Shown here piece after piece: positions 62,370-64,000 of a stretch of DNA of 64,000 nucleotides. The position numbers and the translations under genes are program-made. Where the stretch lies: assembly GCA_021397835.1 (NCBI GenBank), contig JAJFZO010000065.1, forward strand, positions 1,843,501 to 1,907,500. Reading direction: 5' to 3'. The notes beneath the pieces were generated by a model that was given only the letters and a program-made list of their open reading frames with translations, did not search any database and was not told where the DNA came from. Position 1 is the first letter of the stretch, and every line of letters begins with the position of its first letter. Source of the stretch: Moringa oleifera. Its lineage: Eukaryota > Streptophyta > Magnoliopsida > Brassicales > Moringaceae.

Positions 62370-62620
62370 GGCAATGTCATTGCCAGTAGTTGGCCTAGCT
62401 GCTTTCGGACGAAGGGCCAAGAGGAAAAGGTTGAAAAAGAGGCAGTGCCGTTGCTAAGCCAGCAACTGGTCTAGCTGCTTTTGGACAGAACTACTACGAT
62501 TGCCAGTAGCTACCCTAACTGCTTCTGGATGGAGAACAAAGAGGAGATGGCCAGAGAAAGGCAGTGCGGCTGTGCAACTGATTTAACTACTTTTGGACAG
62601 TCTGCAAAGAGGAGAATCCT
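62370..62620. repeat. Diverged minisatellite (3-4 units of about 60-75 bp)
   Basis: Units share GGCAGTGCCGTTGCCAGTAG, then CTAGCTGCTTTTGGACAGA and AAAGAGGAGA-type words. They start near 62370, 62441, about 62498 and 62560. The region is much richer in G+C than its surroundings. Confidence 0.65.
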
Positions 62621-62922
62621 AACTTAGAGAGTAAAAATTATGCAGAAGGCTATGACAGGCTCTAGAGGTCTTTGGAGATGAATTTGGGATCCCAACCTTA
62701 AAAGCAAGATAGTATAGTCTTTAATGTCAGTTATTCTAGAACTGGTGTTAAAGGCCATTGACTTCAATGCCAGTTCTGGCTAACTGGCATCGAAGGCTAG
62801 AGAATTTGAAATCTTCACTTTTTGTCTGATATGTATGTGTAAGAGAATTTAAAATTATTATCACTCCATGTTCATGGCCACTGCTACTGTCAGTAGTAGC
62901 AATAGACAATTTTCCACAGATT

Positions 62923-62975
62923 TTCAGCAGCAACGACTATTTTTGCTGTTGTAGGAAGCCATTGCTGCTGAAAGT
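62923..62975. repeat. Inverted repeat near the CACTA right end
   Basis: TTTTCAGCAGCAA (from 62923) and its inverse TTGCTGCTGAAA (to about 62974) flank the CTATTTTTGCTGTTGTAG terminus-like sequence. This could be two abutting CACTA-type ends in opposite orientation. Confidence 0.5.
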
Positions 62976-63463
62976 TTGTGAAAAACTGTGTGTTCTTCTA
63001 GATTTTTATTCATCTTGCATGGTAGTTTAAATAGAGCACTTTGTTGAAAGTCCTGAATTAATTTTTGATGTCTTGGTAGCAAGGAAAGCGCTGGGTTTTG
63101 AGACTTTTGGTTACTTTCTGCATTTCTCTCGGTGACAAGATGAAGAACACACAGTTTATTGCATCATTTCTTAAACATAATAACTCATGCCATGAACGAA
63201 AATTCTATTTTCTATTACAGAAATCAGTATACTGGAGTTCAAGCCATCGATAGTTACAACAGCAGCTCTGCTCTCAGCTTCTCATGAGCTATTCCCTCTG
63301 TAGTTTCCTTCTTTCAAAGCTTCAGTATTATCTTATCATTACGTAAAACAAGTAAGCTTCATTAACAAAGTCTTCATTTATTTTGGGTATTCTTTTGGTT
63401 TGATATCAATGGAGTTGTTTGGTTTAGGATAATCTATTTAGATGCTTTAATGCAATGTAAGAG
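62976..63463. other. Unassigned, upstream of right-edge frame
   Basis: Moderately AT-rich, non-repetitive sequence without a recognised gene. It could be the promoter or leader of the frame at 63464, but no element is diagnostic. Confidence 0.3.
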
Positions 63464-63868
63464 ATGGTGGAGATGGAGGAGTACGAGTTAGTATTAGATA
63501 CAATGTCGAGTACTAGGACTCCATTGAGCATGCTGGAGTGGCACTATAGTAAATCAGAGAGCGAGAGCAGCACCACCAATACCACCACCATCTTGACCAG
63601 AACAGCTAGTGTGATTCCAAAAAAGAAAGAGATCAAGCGACAGAGAATCAATGACTACTGCTTCTTGCAGTATCGACAGCTGCTCAATATTGATTCCAAT
63701 GTCTTATTTACAGAGAAAAGAGTAAATCAAACACATTGTTGCCAGAAGAAAGCCTCAAAACTTCCATACTGTCTCTCTCTCCCCTTATGCTCAAAACTTC
63801 CATGCTGTCTCTCTCTCCCCTTTTTGTCCTTAAGTCTCCCATTTAAGATTTATCAAGCTCAACTATAA
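63464..63868 (+). CDS. Unidentified 134-codon open frame with internal duplication
   Basis: It starts at ATG 63464 (MVEMEEYELVLDTMSSTRT). The first half is acidic and Ser/Thr-rich (SESESSTTNTTT), the middle basic (PKKKEIKRQRIND). Codons 97-120 contain two 12-residue repeats, SKLPYCLSLPLC and SKLPCCLSLPFL. They come from a 36-base duplication that includes the CT run CTGTCTCTCTCTCCCC (63754 and 63790). I do not recognise a domain. The CT-rich second half looks like leader or simple-sequence DNA read as protein. It may instead be a true first exon of a gene running out of the window; a shorter or spliced version is possible. Confidence 0.25.
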   Translation: MVEMEEYELVLDTMSSTRTPLSMLEWHYSKSESESSTTNTTTILTRTASVIPKKKEIKRQRINDYCFLQYRQLLNIDSNVLFTEKRVNQTHCCQKKASKLPYCLSLPLCSKLPCCLSLPFLSLSLPFKIYQAQL

Positions 63869-64000
63869 GAACATATTAAATTCTAAATATAGTGGCTGCA
63901 AGATTTTTTTTCAACCAAGATAAGTCTTTATTGTTCTACTCTAAATTGATAAAAAGTTAGCTTGTATTAAGGAATTGCTCCATCTTCTGAGGTGCAAACA
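63869..64000. other. Right-edge sequence, nothing recognised
   Basis: Short AT-rich tail without a supported feature. Confidence 0.3.

Larger units (their letters stand above)
59812..62954. mobile_element. CACTA-type DNA transposon with Ulp1-like gene
   Basis: The left end starts CACTACAACAAATAAAAGC, a typical CACTA terminal sequence, and is followed by subterminal repeats of TTTAATGACAGTT and its inverse. Similar repeats (TTTAATGTCAGTT, TTCAATGCCAGTTCTGG, TAACTGGCATCGAAGG) return at 62710-62800, so the right end is near. The sequence CTATTTTTGCTGTTGTAG at 62937-62954 resembles an inverted terminus but ends GA where TG is expected; the right border is uncertain. Inside lies a decayed Ulp1-type protease gene on the minus strand. 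No TPase was found, so this is a non-autonomous or internally deleted copy. Confidence 0.7.

Noticed and set aside
1..64000. tRNA or rRNA genes
   Set aside because: No cloverleaf with A- and B-box consensus and no rRNA words were recognised by eye; a tRNA scan would be needed to exclude them fully.

Overview
The window looks like transposon-dominated intergenic DNA of a flowering plant, most likely a eudicot. It is strongly AT-rich, has no bacterial-style gene packing, and carries Ty1/copia and Ty3/gypsy retrotransposon debris, a CACTA-type DNA transposon with a Ulp1-like gene, and exon-sized fragments of plant nuclear genes flanked by GT/AG splice sites. The species cannot be fixed from the sequence. 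I see no gene that is convincingly complete and functional.

Left part (1-17.1 kb): weakly featured DNA, a decayed Ty3/gypsy gag on the minus strand (about 2.8-3.6 kb), and two A-rich stretches that are inverted pieces of the T-rich family found further right. From 11.0 to 17.1 kb lies a rearranged Ty1/copia cluster. It has an integrase/RT fragment on plus (11.05-12.45 kb), joined head-to-head to a minus-strand gag/protease piece (12.46-13.8 kb), a 616-bp LTR (13805-14420), and then a second minus-strand integrase/RT/RNase H body (14.4-17.1 kb). The LTR is the 3' LTR of one element and the 5' LTR of the other.

Middle part (17.1-46.7 kb): a T-rich repeat family fills most of this. Its units consist of T-rich sub-repeats (locally about 800 bp tandem), a conserved block of about 950 bp, and a promoter/leader-like module ending in a short reading frame that resembles the start of a plastid-targeted protein. 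Module copies sit near 20.3/25.4, 38.9, 42.3 and 45.0 kb, with a truncated one at 33.4 kb. A Ty1/copia element with both LTRs (20362-25388) is inserted in the first copy; its LTRs differ by about 4 percent and its coding region is broken. Between two T-rich blocks (34.45-38.5 kb) lies a mosaic of gene fragments in one orientation: the membrane-span exon of an LRR receptor kinase, three exons of transportin-1 with four stop codons, and three exon-like pieces I could not name. This T-rich repeat carrying modules and captured exons is the best candidate for something undescribed.

Right part (46.7-64 kb): a GC-richer island (47.2-47.7 kb), long unassigned AT-rich DNA, a single minus-strand exon of a TBL (PMR5/xylan O-acetyltransferase-like) gene at 54.7 kb, a CACTA-like element (59.8 to about 62.8-62.96 kb) with a decayed Ulp1-type protease gene, and an unidentified open frame with a 36-bp internal duplication at the right edge.
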